A stretch of 64,000 bases of DNA from Indolivaga macrotermitis (GCF_900128985.1 NZ_FQUC01000003.1:1-64000), one strand, 5' to 3'. Positions 1 to 8,909 are shown, numbered from the stretch's first letter. The notes: generated by a model from the sequence alone, not told the origin. Numbers and translations are program-made.

Positions 1-84
<84 letters not shown>

Positions 85-96
85 CTTTTTTATAAC

Positions 97-133
97 AAAG
101 TCCCGTAAGTATAATAACTTACGGGACTTTATT
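97..133 (+). terminator. Rho-independent terminator of the rRNA operon
   Basis: AAAGTCCCGTAAGT (97-110) is the exact reverse complement of ACTTACGGGACTTT (117-130), with a 6-base loop and a short T-run. It stands directly after the 5S gene. The AT-rich stretch from 134 to about 325 shows no gene. Confidence 0.9.
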
Positions 134-325
134 GTTTATAGCATAAGCATAACAACATACAATATAATATAATTTATAAGATGAGCATATAGGAAACCTT
201 TAGGAGATAATTTAATTTCTTTGTTGAATAGAAAACGGTAATAAACTGAATTGTATTATTAGAATTTTGATATTGAATATATGTTTAAACATTACCACTT
301 TCTTTAAATTATTTGTATTTCCTTG

Positions 326-356
326 TTGCTTTATTATATTTAGTTTTTTATATTTG
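326..356 (+). promoter_or_regulatory. Bacteroidetes-type promoter of the his operon
   Basis: TATATTTG at 349-356 fits the Bacteroidetes -7 box TAnnTTTG, and TTG at 326-328 lies 20 bases upstream as a -33 box. The transcript would start near 361-365, just ahead of the leader peptide at 380. The tRNA-Cys promoter at 8060-8090 has the same geometry. Confidence 0.6.
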
Positions 357-379
357 CAAATAGATATAACAATAAATTT

Positions 380-430
380 ATGAAAAGCCATTTACATCAC
401 CATTTTGGGTTCTCTTCATTAGGTAAGTGA
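380..430 (+). CDS. his operon leader peptide, His-rich, 16 residues
   Basis: An ATG at 380 opens a short frame encoding MKSHLHHHFGFSSLGK, ending in TGA at 428-430. Four of residues 4-8 are histidine (4, 6, 7, 8), far beyond chance in so short a peptide. It lies between the promoter and a terminator hairpin that precede hisG. Translation of these His codons would measure charged tRNA-His, as in enterobacterial his leaders. The peptide probably has no function beyond being translated. Confidence 0.85.
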   Translation: MKSHLHHHFGFSSLGK

Positions 431-500
431 AGACTTATTTTTGTGATGTAATTTCAAAATATAAGTAATAAAGAGCTTACCATGTAGGTAGGCTCTTTTT
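392..500 (+). promoter_or_regulatory. Transcription attenuator of the his operon
   Basis: Three pairings are visible. TTACATCAC (392-400), overlapping the His codons, pairs perfectly with GTGATGTAA (443-451). GGTAAG (422-427) can pair with CTTACC (476-481). The latter is also part of the terminator stem AAGAGCTTACC (471-481) / GGTAGGCTCTT (487-497), which runs into a T-tract. A ribosome stalled on the His codons would block the first pairing and could favour the 422-427/476-481 pairing, which destroys the terminator. The pairings are seen in the sequence; the mechanism is inferred by analogy with known his and trp attenuators. Confidence 0.8.
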
Positions 501-521
501 CATTTTCACAAAACAATATTT

Positions 522-1373
522 ATGCTACGAATTGCTATTCAGTCAAAGGGAAGACTTTTTGAAGAGACTATGGAGTTACTTGAAGAAGCAGGTATCAAAC
601 TAAATAATAAGAAGAGAACATTATTGGTACCTGTATCAGGTTTTGATGTTGAAATATTATTCTTGAGGGACGATGATATTCCTCAGGCTGTAGCTACAGG
701 GGTAGCGGATGTTGGTATTGTAGGAGAGAATGAGTTTGTAGAGAAAAATGAAGATGCTGTAATTGTAAAGCGTCTGGGCTTCAGTAAATGCAGACTTTCT
801 TTAGCTATACCGAAAGATGAAGATTATAAAGGACTGGAATGGTTTAGTGGAAAAAAGATAGCCACATCCTATCCTTATATTTTAGAGAATTTTCTATCAG
901 AAAATTCCATAAAATCGGAAATTCATGTAATTTCGGGTTCAGTAGAGATTGCCCCAAGTATCGGACTGGCTGATGGAATATTTGATATTGTCAGTTCAGG
1001 TAGTACATTGGTAAGTAATCGGCTGAAAGAAGTAGCAGTTGTGATGAAGTCAGAAGCACTGCTTATCAGTAACAAAGAGTTGACAGATAATAAAAAACAA
1101 ATACTGGATGAACTCATCTTTAGGATAAACTCGGTTCAGAAAGCCGAAGGAAAAAAATATATCCTCCTAAATGCACCTAATGAGAATCTGGATGAGATAA
1201 TTAAATTATTGCCGGGAATGAAGAGCCCTACCGTATTGCCTTTAGCTGAAACAGGATGGAGTTCGATCCATTCGGTAATAGCTGAAAAGGAATTCTGGGA
1301 AATAATCGGCAAACTCAAGTCATTTGGAGCAGAAGGTATATTAGTTATTCCGATTGAAAAGATGATATTGTAA
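522..1373 (+). CDS. hisG: ATP phosphoribosyltransferase HisG, long form
   Basis: This enzyme catalyses the first step of histidine synthesis, condensing ATP with PRPP to phosphoribosyl-ATP in the cytoplasm. The N-terminus MLRIAIQSKGRLFEET is typical of the family, and the PRPP-binding loop DIVSSGST is at residues 155-162. At 283 residues it is the long form: residues from about 205 form the ACT-like regulatory domain used for feedback inhibition by histidine, so no HisZ partner is needed. It is the first structural gene after the attenuator, with the ATG 22 bases beyond the terminator T-run. No anomaly is seen. Confidence 0.97.
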   Translation: MLRIAIQSKGRLFEETMELLEEAGIKLNNKKRTLLVPVSGFDVEILFLRDDDIPQAVATGVADVGIVGENEFVEKNEDAVIVKRLGFSKCRLSLAIPKDEDYKGLEWFSGKKIATSYPYILENFLSENSIKSEIHVISGSVEIAPSIGLADGIFDIVSSGSTLVSNRLKEVAVVMKSEALLISNKELTDNKKQILDELIFRINSVQKAEGKKYILLNAPNENLDEIIKLLPGMKSPTVLPLAETGWSSIHSVIAEKEFWEIIGKLKSFGAEGILVIPIEKMIL

Positions 1374-1398
1374 CTCCGGACAATAACTGGATAATATT

Positions 1399-1869
1399 AT
1401 GCAGAGTGTACAAAGCTACTTTAGATCGTTGTATTTTACACATGGTATTTTAACTCTCTTATTAGGAGCCTTTCTTGCTTTTACGAAATGGGAGATTATT
1501 CCTTACCGGGAAGATGAGTTTGATATTCCTTTTTTAATATCAGACGCTATGATCATAGTCCTTGGGTTGATCTATGCTTTTATTTATTTAGGAAAAAAGA
1601 ATAAGTCGGCAAAGTACCGAAGAGGGCTTGGTGATAAACTAACGGTGTATAAAAAAGGATTGGTAGTATCGTGGGTGATAATGGCTGTGATGACATTATT
1701 TTCCATCGCATCATATATTATGACCGGTGATGAAAAATTTGTGTACGTATCATTATTCTGTGTTTTAGTTCTATTACTGAATCGCCCGACAGTAGGTCGC
1801 ACTATTAGAAATCTAAAATTGGAAGATGACGAAATAGAAGTTTTGCAAAATCCTTTTTCTGCCTTATGA
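1399..1869 (+). CDS. Unknown four-helix membrane protein in the his operon
   Basis: This 156-residue protein is not recognised. Four hydrophobic segments are visible, at about residues 13-28, 46-63, 86-108 and 112-128, with basic residues between the second and third, and an acidic C-terminus. It starts 26 bases after hisG and overlaps the next gene by four bases (ATGA), so it is co-transcribed and probably translationally coupled to the acetyltransferase. Nothing ties it to histidine synthesis, and it may simply share the operon promoter. Confidence 0.8.
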   Translation: MQSVQSYFRSLYFTHGILTLLLGAFLAFTKWEIIPYREDEFDIPFLISDAMIIVLGLIYAFIYLGKKNKSAKYRRGLGDKLTVYKKGLVVSWVIMAVMTLFSIASYIMTGDEKFVYVSLFCVLVLLLNRPTVGRTIRNLKLEDDEIEVLQNPFSAL

Positions 1870-2417
1870 AAATTAATGTTACATCTGATATTTTACTGAG
1901 GCCTGTATCGCTGGAAATGGTTCATGATATATTCAATATTCTGAATACGCAACGCAATCACCTTCGAAGATGGTTGCCCTTTGTTGATAGCACCTTAGAA
2001 GAAAACGATACTCGCACGTATATTCAGAGTGTAAAAGATGAACCGAAAACTCAGTTCGGGATATATTACAGCAATGAATTTGTCGGACTTATAGGTTTCA
2101 ATAATATAGATGTACAAAACCAGAAATGCGAAATAGGTTATTGGCTATCTGAGAAGTTTGAAGGACGAGGGATAGTTACCCGGTCTGTAAAAGCATTGCT
2201 AAAGTATGCATTCTTGGAAATGAAAATGAACAAAGTCGTAATAAAAGCAGCAACAGAGAACAGAAAAAGCCGTAAGGTTGCTCAACGCCTTGACTTTACA
2301 TTGGAAGGGATGGAGCGTGACGGAGAACTTCTGGTTGATAATCAGTATACTGATTTGGCTATATATGGTTTACTGAAGAACGAATTTATATTGAGTGATT
2401 TTACAGAAAAGGGCTAA
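1866..2417 (+). CDS. GNAT-family N-acetyltransferase, RimJ/RimL-like
   Basis: This 183-residue protein transfers an acetyl group from acetyl-CoA to an amine; the acceptor cannot be told. The start (DILLRPVSLEMVHDIFNIL) and the acetyl-CoA loop FEGRGIVTRSVKALLKYAF are typical of the RimJ/RimL branch, which acetylates protein N-termini, though many members act on small molecules. It overlaps the membrane-protein gene by four bases. The 141 bases after it show no clear terminator, so transcription probably continues into hisD. Confidence 0.88.
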   Translation: MKINVTSDILLRPVSLEMVHDIFNILNTQRNHLRRWLPFVDSTLEENDTRTYIQSVKDEPKTQFGIYYSNEFVGLIGFNNIDVQNQKCEIGYWLSEKFEGRGIVTRSVKALLKYAFLEMKMNKVVIKAATENRKSRKVAQRLDFTLEGMERDGELLVDNQYTDLAIYGLLKNEFILSDFTEKG

Positions 2418-2558
2418 GTTTTATTTGAAGCCGGGTCTTGCAAAACGAGCATTTAATAATACGGTGAAAAATACAGTTATTTAATAGCTTACTTGAGACC
2501 TTAAAGACAATAACTTGTTTTTAGAAGAATAATCGAAATAATAAAAAGGTTTGTAACC

Positions 2559-3887
2559 TTGATTAACGAAGTACCTATGCTTACCAATGTTACTAATGAG
2601 GCTGCATCATGTATGCAGGTAATAAAGCATCCCGACAAAAGCGAGTGGAAGAGCCTGCTTGCCCGTCCTACATTCGATACATCATCTCTGAATGATACTG
2701 TATCTCGTATATTAACTGATATAAGGCAGGAAGGAGATGCTGCTGTATTACGCTACGGAGAGATGTTCGATAAGGCAGTATTGAAAGAGTTACGGGTTAC
2801 TCTGCCCGAAATCAACGAAGCCGCAAATCTCTTGTCTGAAGACCTGAAAGAAGCGATCCATGTAGCGGCAAAGAATATTGAGAAATTCCATGTTTCGCAA
2901 AAATTTGAAACAAAAAAAATAGAAACGACCCCGGGCGTAATATGCTGGCAGAAAGCCGTAGGTATAGAAAAGGTGGGGTTGTATATTCCCGGAGGGAGTG
3001 CACCTTTGTTTTCGACAGTATTAATGCTTGCTATACCTGCAAAAATAGCAGGATGTAAAGAAATAATACTGTGTACACCGCCCGATAAGGATGGAAATAT
3101 AAATCCTGCAATCTTATATGCAGCTAAAATGGCCGGAGCAACCAGTATTTTTAAAGTCGGAGGTGTACAGGCTATAGGAGCTATGGCATATGGTACTGCT
3201 ACTGTGCCCAAAGTATATAAAATATTCGGTCCCGGTAACCAGTATGTGATGGCAGCTAAGCAATTGGTTAGTCTCAGAGATGTAGCTATTGATATGCCGG
3301 CAGGGCCATCCGAAGTACAGGTTATTGCAGATGAGACAGCAAATGCCGCATTTATAGCGGCTGACCTTCTATCTCAGGCGGAACATGGAGCCGATAGTCA
3401 GGTTATTCTTACCACGACCAGTGAAAAGGTTATAGAACAGGTTTTGTCAGAAATTCAGGTTCAATTAGCCCTTCTTCCCCGTAAAGAAATTGCAGAGAAA
3501 GCATTAAAGCACAGTAAAGCGATATTGTTAAAGAACAATGAAGATATAATAGAACTGACGAACGAATATGCGCCCGAACATCTGATAATTGAAACAGCAG
3601 ATTATATTCAGTTAGCACAGCAGGTTGTGAATGCCGGTTCTGTCTTTTTGGGTAATTATACTCCGGAGAGTGCCGGGGATTATGCTTCGGGAACCAATCA
3701 TACATTACCTACTAATGGATATGCGAAAGCATATAGCGGAGTGAATCTGGATAGTTTCATAAAAAAAATAACCTTTCAGGAGATAAGCCGGGAAGGAATA
3801 CAAAATCTGGGTAAAACTATTGAGGTAATGGCTGAAAACGAATTGTTGTATGCTCACAAAAATGCTGTAACCCTGAGACTGAAATAA
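2559..3887 (+). CDS. hisD: Histidinol dehydrogenase HisD
   Basis: HisD performs the last two steps of the pathway, oxidising L-histidinol to histidine with two NAD+ and a bound zinc ion. Family landmarks include GLYIPGGSAPLFSTVLMLAIPA, GPGNQYVMAAKQLV, the zinc-site region SQAEHGADSQV and YAPEHLII with its catalytic Glu-His pair. The start is uncertain: a TTG at 2559 follows AAAAAGG at 2543-2549, while ATGs stand at 2577 and 2613. The ATG at 2613 (MQVIKHP) matches where Bacteroidales HisD proteins usually begin, which would give 424 residues. The stop overlaps the next start by one base (TAATG). Confidence 0.95.
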   Translation: MINEVPMLTNVTNEAASCMQVIKHPDKSEWKSLLARPTFDTSSLNDTVSRILTDIRQEGDAAVLRYGEMFDKAVLKELRVTLPEINEAANLLSEDLKEAIHVAAKNIEKFHVSQKFETKKIETTPGVICWQKAVGIEKVGLYIPGGSAPLFSTVLMLAIPAKIAGCKEIILCTPPDKDGNINPAILYAAKMAGATSIFKVGGVQAIGAMAYGTATVPKVYKIFGPGNQYVMAAKQLVSLRDVAIDMPAGPSEVQVIADETANAAFIAADLLSQAEHGADSQVILTTTSEKVIEQVLSEIQVQLALLPRKEIAEKALKHSKAILLKNNEDIIELTNEYAPEHLIIETADYIQLAQQVVNAGSVFLGNYTPESAGDYASGTNHTLPTNGYAKAYSGVNLDSFIKKITFQEISREGIQNLGKTIEVMAENELLYAHKNAVTLRLK

Positions 3888-4789
3888 TGGACTGTTATAT
3901 TGTAGAATACGGGTCGAAAAAATATAATCTGGCAGTAGATCTCAGATATGAGCTTCTACGCAAGCCATTAGGTTTGGTTTTTTCGGAAGAAGACCTGAAA
4001 AGAGACAAAGAAGATATTTTATTTGTCGGGGATAAAGACGGAATTATTATCGGTACCTGTATACTTTCGAAAATAGATAAAGATACGGTTCAGCTCAGGC
4101 AGATCGCTATCGATTATCATTTTCAGGGAAATGGAGCAGGACGGAATCTGGTTGAATTTGCCGAAAAGACAGCGGCAGATCTGGGATATTCAAAAATAAT
4201 ATTACATGCCCGTAAGGTCGTTGTAGAATTTTACGAAAAACAAGAATACTCTTTAGTCGGACATGAGTTTACCGAAGTAGGGATACCTCATATTACGATG
4301 GAAAAAATAATAAAAACAAATACACATATGGAAAGTAAATGGACTGTTGAACAACAGGAATTATTAGATAAAGTAGCCCGGTTTATAGATATCAATGTTG
4401 TTCCCTTCGGCAAGCCTGTCAATACGGTTCTGGAGATAGAAAAACGTGACCCGATGTATGGCGGAAACGGAGTTGTGTACATGTTATCGGTATTCGAAAA
4501 AGGAGCTTTGGTTAATAACCGTATCGGAGTATATATGGTATTGCCAGCAAAAGGAGATCAGGCAGGATTTCATGAACACGGATCGAAGAAGGAACAGGAA
4601 TTGTACGTAATTGTCCATGGGGAAGGTAAATATATAGAAAGGGTAGGTGAGGAGAATGAAACACGAACTCTAAATCTGAAAAAAGGAAATATAACCTCCA
4701 TTCAGGGGGATAACAACTACCACTCTATAATAAATACCGGCGACGAACCTTTAATCATTTTTGTGGTAACAACTTACGAACCTAAGTAA
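3887..4789 (+). CDS. GNAT acetyltransferase-cupin fusion protein
   Basis: This 300-residue protein has two domains. Residues 1 to about 142 form a GNAT acetyltransferase with the acetyl-CoA loop FQGNGAGRNLVEFAEK. Residues 150-300 end in a cupin barrel with the metal-site pattern GFHEHGSKKEQELYVIVHGEG and a later NYHSIIN. Cupins of this kind sense or modify small ligands. ATG overlaps the hisD stop by one base, so translation is probably coupled to hisD. An internal ATG at 4329 (MESKWTVEQQ) could yield the cupin half alone. The role in histidine metabolism is unknown. Confidence 0.85.
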   Translation: MDCYIVEYGSKKYNLAVDLRYELLRKPLGLVFSEEDLKRDKEDILFVGDKDGIIIGTCILSKIDKDTVQLRQIAIDYHFQGNGAGRNLVEFAEKTAADLGYSKIILHARKVVVEFYEKQEYSLVGHEFTEVGIPHITMEKIIKTNTHMESKWTVEQQELLDKVARFIDINVVPFGKPVNTVLEIEKRDPMYGGNGVVYMLSVFEKGALVNNRIGVYMVLPAKGDQAGFHEHGSKKEQELYVIVHGEGKYIERVGEENETRTLNLKKGNITSIQGDNNYHSIINTGDEPLIIFVVTTYEPK

Positions 4790-4883
4790 GCGTATTATTT
4801 TTTTATCTATTAATAGAGAAGGCTAAAAGAATAATTAAAAACTAAAAGCTAAAAAAGGTAGATGAAAATATTATTCGAAAATA

Positions 4884-5007
4884 GTGTCACTTTTGTCACC
4901 TTTAAAGCTTAATAGCCTGTAATAGAAAGGATAAATAGGGTGACAGATAATGCTCAAGTGTCACTTTTATGTCACCTTTTAGTATAAGTTGTCACTTTCT
5001 TGTAACG
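4884..5007 (+). repeat. Clustered GTCAC repeats upstream of hisC
   Basis: The 248-base gap before hisC holds GTGTCAC (4884-4890), TGTCACC (4894-4900), the inverted GGGTGACA (4938-4945), AGTGTCAC (4957-4964), ATGTCACC (4969-4976) and TTGTCAC (4989-4995). Within a copy, GTCAC is followed by TTTT and a second GTCAC about 10-12 bases on. This spacing near one helical turn suggests a protein-binding array, but no regulator is identified. Confidence 0.5.
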
Positions 5008-5037
5008 TTTTATTTTATTTCTAAAATTAAGGACATA

Positions 5038-6066
5038 ATGAAATTAGAACAATTGGTTCGTAAAAATATACAAAACCTGAAAGCATATTCGTCTGCCCGT
5101 GATGAGTTTAAAGGAGAAGCATCTGTTTATCTGGATGCGAACGAAAATCCATTGAATGGGCCTTATAACCGTTATCCTGATCCTCTTCAATGGAAGTTGA
5201 AAGAAAGAGTGTCTAAGATTAAGAATGTAGACGTGCATAAGATATTCTTTGGCAATGGAAGTGACGAACCTATAGACATCGTTTATCGTGTATTTTGTGA
5301 ACCTACTGTCGATAATGTGGTCGCGATAGATCCTAGTTACGGTATGTACAAGGTATGTGCCGATATTAATAATGTCGAATACCGTCAGGTTTTATTAAAC
5401 GACGATTATACATTGGATGCCGGTCGTCTGTTACAGAATATAGACAGCAATACAAAACTTGTTTTTTTGTGTTCGCCAAATAATCCTTCTGCCAATATTC
5501 TGAATAAAGAAGAAGTAAAAAAAGTCCTTACCTCCTTTGATGGTATCGTGGTTATAGACGAAGCCTATATCGATTTTTCTATAGCTGACAGTTGGTTACC
5601 CGAATTGGATAAGTATCCTAATCTGGTGATATTACAAACCTTCTCGAAAGCATGGGGACTTGCAGCCGTACGGCTGGGAATGGCATTTGCAGCTCCTGAG
5701 ATAATTTCTTATTTCAATAAAGTAAAGTACCCTTACAACATCAATATCCTTACCCAAAACTTTGTACTGGAAGAGTTGGATAAGCAGGATGAGAAGGAAG
5801 AATGGGTGAAAACTTTGATCGGGCAACGTATTTGGCTGGAAGAAAAATTGCAAACTGTAGCTTTAGTAGAAAAGATTTATCCGTCGGATGCTAATTTTAT
5901 ACTAGCAAAGGTTACAAATGCCAACAAGGTATATAATGACTTGGTTGAGAAAGGAATAATTGTACGTAACCGGAATACGGTTTCACTCTGTAAAGATTGT
6001 TTAAGAATAACAGTTGGTACCGAAACCGAGAATAAAGCTCTGATAGAGTCGTTAAACTCTTTATAA
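5038..6066 (+). CDS. hisC: Histidinol-phosphate aminotransferase HisC
   Basis: HisC is a PLP enzyme that transaminates imidazole-acetol phosphate with glutamate to histidinol phosphate. Fold-type I landmarks are present: [18 protein letters not shown] near the N-terminus, [11 protein letters not shown] for cofactor binding, IDEAYIDF, and the PLP lysine K204 in TFSKAWGLA. The frame is open back to 4969, but those extra residues resemble translated repeat DNA, and [11 protein letters not shown] at 5038 matches the family start, giving 342 residues. It follows the repeat-containing gap, so it may have its own control as well as read-through from hisG. Confidence 0.96.
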   Translation: MKLEQLVRKNIQNLKAYSSARDEFKGEASVYLDANENPLNGPYNRYPDPLQWKLKERVSKIKNVDVHKIFFGNGSDEPIDIVYRVFCEPTVDNVVAIDPSYGMYKVCADINNVEYRQVLLNDDYTLDAGRLLQNIDSNTKLVFLCSPNNPSANILNKEEVKKVLTSFDGIVVIDEAYIDFSIADSWLPELDKYPNLVILQTFSKAWGLAAVRLGMAFAAPEIISYFNKVKYPYNINILTQNFVLEELDKQDEKEEWVKTLIGQRIWLEEKLQTVALVEKIYPSDANFILAKVTNANKVYNDLVEKGIIVRNRNTVSLCKDCLRITVGTETENKALIESLNSL

Positions 6067-6074
6067 TATGGCTT

Positions 6075-6893
6075 ATGGGAGTAGATGAAGGTGTAAAGAA
6101 GAATAAAAGAGGAGTAAAGGCTTTGTTGACAATTGCATTGATTGTGCTTCTGGTCGCTTTGTTTTTCATGTTCTTTGTAAGAATCACTCATGTCGAATCG
6201 GGATATATAGGCATAAAGTCTACACTATCCGGTTTGTCCGATTCTTCTGCCAAGCGTAATGTATCGCTGGTTAGAGGCTATAGTATCTATATGCCTTTAT
6301 ACACAGATTTCAAGATATACCCTGTGACTATTCAGACCGCAGCTTACGACACGATGCGAGTTAACACAGATGATGGGGTTGAGTTTGTTATTAAACCCCG
6401 TATATCGTTTCATGTAAGTGAAGATAAGGCTGCTTTGTATTTTACATCGGTGAATGATGATCTGGGGAGACTCAAGAACGGATATTTGAAGGAAATTATA
6501 GCAAGCAGTTATACAAGCATTTTGGGAGGGTATACGTCCGATTCTTTAACACGGCATCAAAGTGAAGCCGATCGTGAAGTGGAGAGCCTTATAATATCCA
6601 AAATGACAGATATTGGTCTGGAGGTAGATAATCTGAATACAAATTTTCAGATCCCGAAGAAGATAAAAGATATAATAGAACTACGGAGCCTGGCTGAGCA
6701 TAATATTCTGTTGGCTCAAAATCAAAAGCGTCTGGCTTATGCACAGGCTGATATTGCCCGGATGGAAGATTCGCTCCGGTACTCATCATTGACAGACTTA
6801 GCTATAAAGAAATTATACATTGATAAATGGGATGGAAAACTACCTGCATATGGTAATGTTTCATCTAAACTACATAAAGACATAATAGAATAA
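6075..6893 (+). CDS. SPFH/prohibitin-like membrane protein
   Basis: This 272-residue protein has one N-terminal membrane helix at about residues 17-38, followed by an SPFH (stomatin/prohibitin/HflK) domain ([25 protein letters not shown]) and a helical segment at about 195-235 ([28 protein letters not shown]). Family members assemble into membrane rings that scaffold proteases or microdomains. It lies between hisC and hisB with 8- and 5-base gaps, so it belongs to the operon. SPFH proteins often pair with an NfeD or protease gene; none is next to it. Confidence 0.85.
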   Translation: MGVDEGVKKNKRGVKALLTIALIVLLVALFFMFFVRITHVESGYIGIKSTLSGLSDSSAKRNVSLVRGYSIYMPLYTDFKIYPVTIQTAAYDTMRVNTDDGVEFVIKPRISFHVSEDKAALYFTSVNDDLGRLKNGYLKEIIASSYTSILGGYTSDSLTRHQSEADREVESLIISKMTDIGLEVDNLNTNFQIPKKIKDIIELRSLAEHNILLAQNQKRLAYAQADIARMEDSLRYSSLTDLAIKKLYIDKWDGKLPAYGNVSSKLHKDIIE

Positions 6894-6898
6894 GGATA

Positions 6899-8014
6899 AT
6901 GAAAAAAAGAGCTTTATTTATAGACAGGGACGGGACAATTGTGATAGAACCTCCGGTTGATTATCAGCTGGATAGTCTGGAGAAATTAGAATTCTATCCG
7001 AAGGTAATACGTAACCTGTACTTCATAAAGAAACACCTGGATTTTGAGTTTGTCATGGTTACAAACCAGGATGGACTGGGAACTGCATCTTTTCCCGAAG
7101 AGACCTTCTGGCCAGCACACAACCTTATGCTCAAAACGCTGGAGGGTGAAGGTGTTACTTTTGAAGATATATTGATAGACCGTAGCTTTCCTGAAGACAA
7201 TGCTCCTACCCGTAAACCCCGTACAGGAATGCTGACTAAATACCTGTCGGGAGAATATGACCTTACCCACTCTTTTGTAATTGGTGACAGGCTGACGGAT
7301 GTTGAACTGGCAAAGAACCTCGGAAGTAAAGCTATTTTCCTAAGGGAAGATATGGATATACCGACAGAACTAAAGGAATCTTGTGCCCTTCAAACCAACG
7401 ATTGGGATAAAATCAGTGAATTCCTTTTTGCAGGAGAGCGTAAAGCCGAAGTAAGACGTACAACAAAGGAAACGGATATTTATATTTTCCTTAATCTGGA
7501 TGGAAAGGGCGTTTGTGATATTCATACCGGATTAGGGTTCTTCGATCATATGCTCGAGCAAATAGGCAAACATGCCAATATGGATCTAACTATACAGGTA
7601 AAAGGTGATCTTCAAATAGATGAACATCATACGATTGAAGATACTGCTCTGGCTCTGGGCGAGGCTCTGGCTAAAGCTTTGGGCGATAAACGAGGAATAG
7701 AACGTTACGGGTACTCTCTTCCGATGGATGACTGCTTATGTTCAGTTGCCCTTGATTTCGGAGGACGCCCTTGGTTGGTATGGGACGCCGAGTTTAATCG
7801 TGAAAAAGTGGGAGATATGCCTACCGAGATGTTTCTGCATTTCTTCAAGTCATTGAGTGATGCTGCTAAGATGAATCTGAATATAAAAGCTGAAGGAGCA
7901 AATGAACATCACAAAATAGAGGGAATATTTAAAGCTTTAGCTCGTGCCCTGAAAATGGCAAAGCAACGGGATATATTTAATTATGAACTTCCTAGCACCA
8001 AAGGCGTGATCTGA
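6899..8014 (+). CDS. hisB: Bifunctional histidinol-phosphatase / imidazoleglycerol-phosphate dehydratase HisB
   Basis: This 371-residue fusion carries out two steps. Residues 1 to about 165 form a HAD phosphatase with the nucleophile motif IDRDGT (D9 and D11) that dephosphorylates histidinol phosphate. Residues from about 180 form the manganese-dependent dehydratase, with the metal-binding motifs [17 protein letters not shown] and [17 protein letters not shown]. The start has AAGGA a few bases upstream. It is the last his gene here; hisH, hisA, hisF and hisI are not in the window and must be elsewhere. Confidence 0.97.
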   Translation: MKKRALFIDRDGTIVIEPPVDYQLDSLEKLEFYPKVIRNLYFIKKHLDFEFVMVTNQDGLGTASFPEETFWPAHNLMLKTLEGEGVTFEDILIDRSFPEDNAPTRKPRTGMLTKYLSGEYDLTHSFVIGDRLTDVELAKNLGSKAIFLREDMDIPTELKESCALQTNDWDKISEFLFAGERKAEVRRTTKETDIYIFLNLDGKGVCDIHTGLGFFDHMLEQIGKHANMDLTIQVKGDLQIDEHHTIEDTALALGEALAKALGDKRGIERYGYSLPMDDCLCSVALDFGGRPWLVWDAEFNREKVGDMPTEMFLHFFKSLSDAAKMNLNIKAEGANEHHKIEGIFKALARALKMAKQRDIFNYELPSTKGVI

Positions 8015-8059
8015 AGAATGTCTCTCTGAAAAAGATTCGGCTAAATTTGTATGAATATC

Positions 8060-8090
8060 TTGGCTAAATAAATATATTGCCTTATATTTG
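8060..8090 (+). promoter_or_regulatory. Promoter of tRNA-Cys
   Basis: TATATTTG at 8083-8090 fits the Bacteroidetes -7 box and TTG at 8060-8062 lies exactly 20 bases upstream. The tRNA begins 19 bases after the -7 box. The promoter lies outside the integrated element and is intact. Confidence 0.65.
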
Positions 8091-8108
8091 CACTCGCAAA
8101 AGCAAAAT

Positions 8109-8179
8109 GGTTCCTTGGCCGAGTGGCTAGGCACCGGTCTGCAAAACCGTCTACGGCGGTTCGAATCCGCCAGGAACCT
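8109..8179 (+). tRNA. tRNA-Cys (anticodon GCA)
   Basis: The acceptor arms GGTTCCT and AGGAACC pair perfectly, with T as discriminator. The anticodon loop CTGCAAA, closed by CGGT/ACCG, gives anticodon GCA at 8141-8143. The T-arm GGCGGTTCGAATCCGCC is standard. No CCA is encoded. The 3' end of the gene is the integration site of the element, whose att sequence restores the mature end. Confidence 0.96.
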
Positions 8180-8181
8180 CA
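8168..8181 (+). repeat. attL core, within the tRNA-Cys 3' end
   Basis: CGCCAGGAACCTCA is identical to the copy at 21938-21951. It covers the last part of the T-arm, the acceptor 3' strand and two bases beyond the tRNA. Integration into the tRNA 3' end keeps the tRNA functional. Confidence 0.85.
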
Positions 8182-8198
8182 GAGTTTTGACTCGAATT

Positions 8199-8240
8199 AA
8201 CGCTAATCTTTTCTTAATGAATCGGTTAGCGTTTTTGTTT
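8199..8240 (+). terminator. Terminator after tRNA-Cys, supplied by the element
   Basis: AACGCTAA (8199-8206) pairs perfectly with TTAGCGTT (8226-8233), followed by TTTGTTTT. It lies inside the element and would end the tRNA transcript before the element's genes. A second terminator just outside attR (21964-21998) probably did this job before integration. Confidence 0.7.
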
Positions 8241-8259
8241 TAAAGCCATCTTTCTAAAC

Positions 8260-8280
8260 TTGCACGGTATTCGCACGGCA
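8260..8280 (+). repeat. Left arm-type integrase site (predicted)
   Basis: A pair of GCACGG words (TTGCACGGTATT then CGCACGGCA) forms a 21-base unit that recurs with only two differences at 21801-21821, in the same orientation. Both copies lie inside the element, about 80 and 116 bases from the att cores. That is the expected arrangement of arm-type binding sites for a tyrosine integrase. Confidence 0.65.
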
Positions 8281-8525
8281 TTTAATGTTCTACACTTGTA
8301 TAAGCTTATGTAGAGAATTTCAATTTAGGTAACTGGAGGCAAGAAAAGAGGGGGTATGCCCCTTAAATGAATCTTACACTCACGCTCCAATCGCATCCGT
8401 CGAATTTTTTTTATTTTTTTTCTGAGTTTTCCAAAGCGAAAAAGCTCCGAGCAGTTAACTAACACTTTGTTTGTTGTGTTAAAGAATTGTAATATAGCGA
8501 GTTATGCGTTTTAGCCCTCTGTTTT

Positions 8526-8734
8526 ATGTAGGGTATGTAGGATGACGTTTTTGCTATGTAGGGTTATTTTGTTTCCAAAAGACATTAGGTTTGTTGATGT
8601 AAAGAGTTGATATGATGTAAGTTATCTTGTTTTGTATAACATTTTATGTAGGATATGTATGATATGTAGGGTTATTTGAACATTTTCCCACATACGTGAG
8701 GAGAGTTAGGCTCACAACCCTACATACCCTACAT
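8526..8734. repeat. TATGTAGGG repeat cluster with inverted copies
   Basis: The 628-base gap 8281-8909 before the restriction genes holds ATGTAGGGTATGTAGGAT (8526-8543), CTATGTAGGGTTATTT (8554-8569), three further TATGTAGG/TATGTATG words within 8645-8678, and the inverted AACCCTACATACCCTACAT (8716-8734). A small hairpin GTGAG/CTCAC (8696-8700/8711-8715) precedes the inverted copy. The rest of the gap is AT-rich with no gene. It could be an operator or an origin-like array; neither is shown. Confidence 0.55.
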
Positions 8735-8909
8735 GATTTTCGTTAAAAGTATGTGAAATTCGAGAATTGTCCGAAAAATAAAAAAACGTCAACGAACAAA
8801 ATTTTTGTTGATTTGTTTTGGTGGATGAAATGTCTTGTAATTTCTAATCCAGATATTTTACAGTCTCTTCGAGTTTTTTCTTTACTTTGTATAAAGTTAA
8901 AAATTCAGC

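Noticed and set aside
4969-5037. N-terminal extension of HisC
   Set aside because: The extra residues are translated GTCAC-repeat DNA; the family start is the ATG at 5038.
8526-8734. CRISPR array
   Set aside because: The repeats are short, irregularly spaced and inverted, with no uniform spacers and no cas genes.
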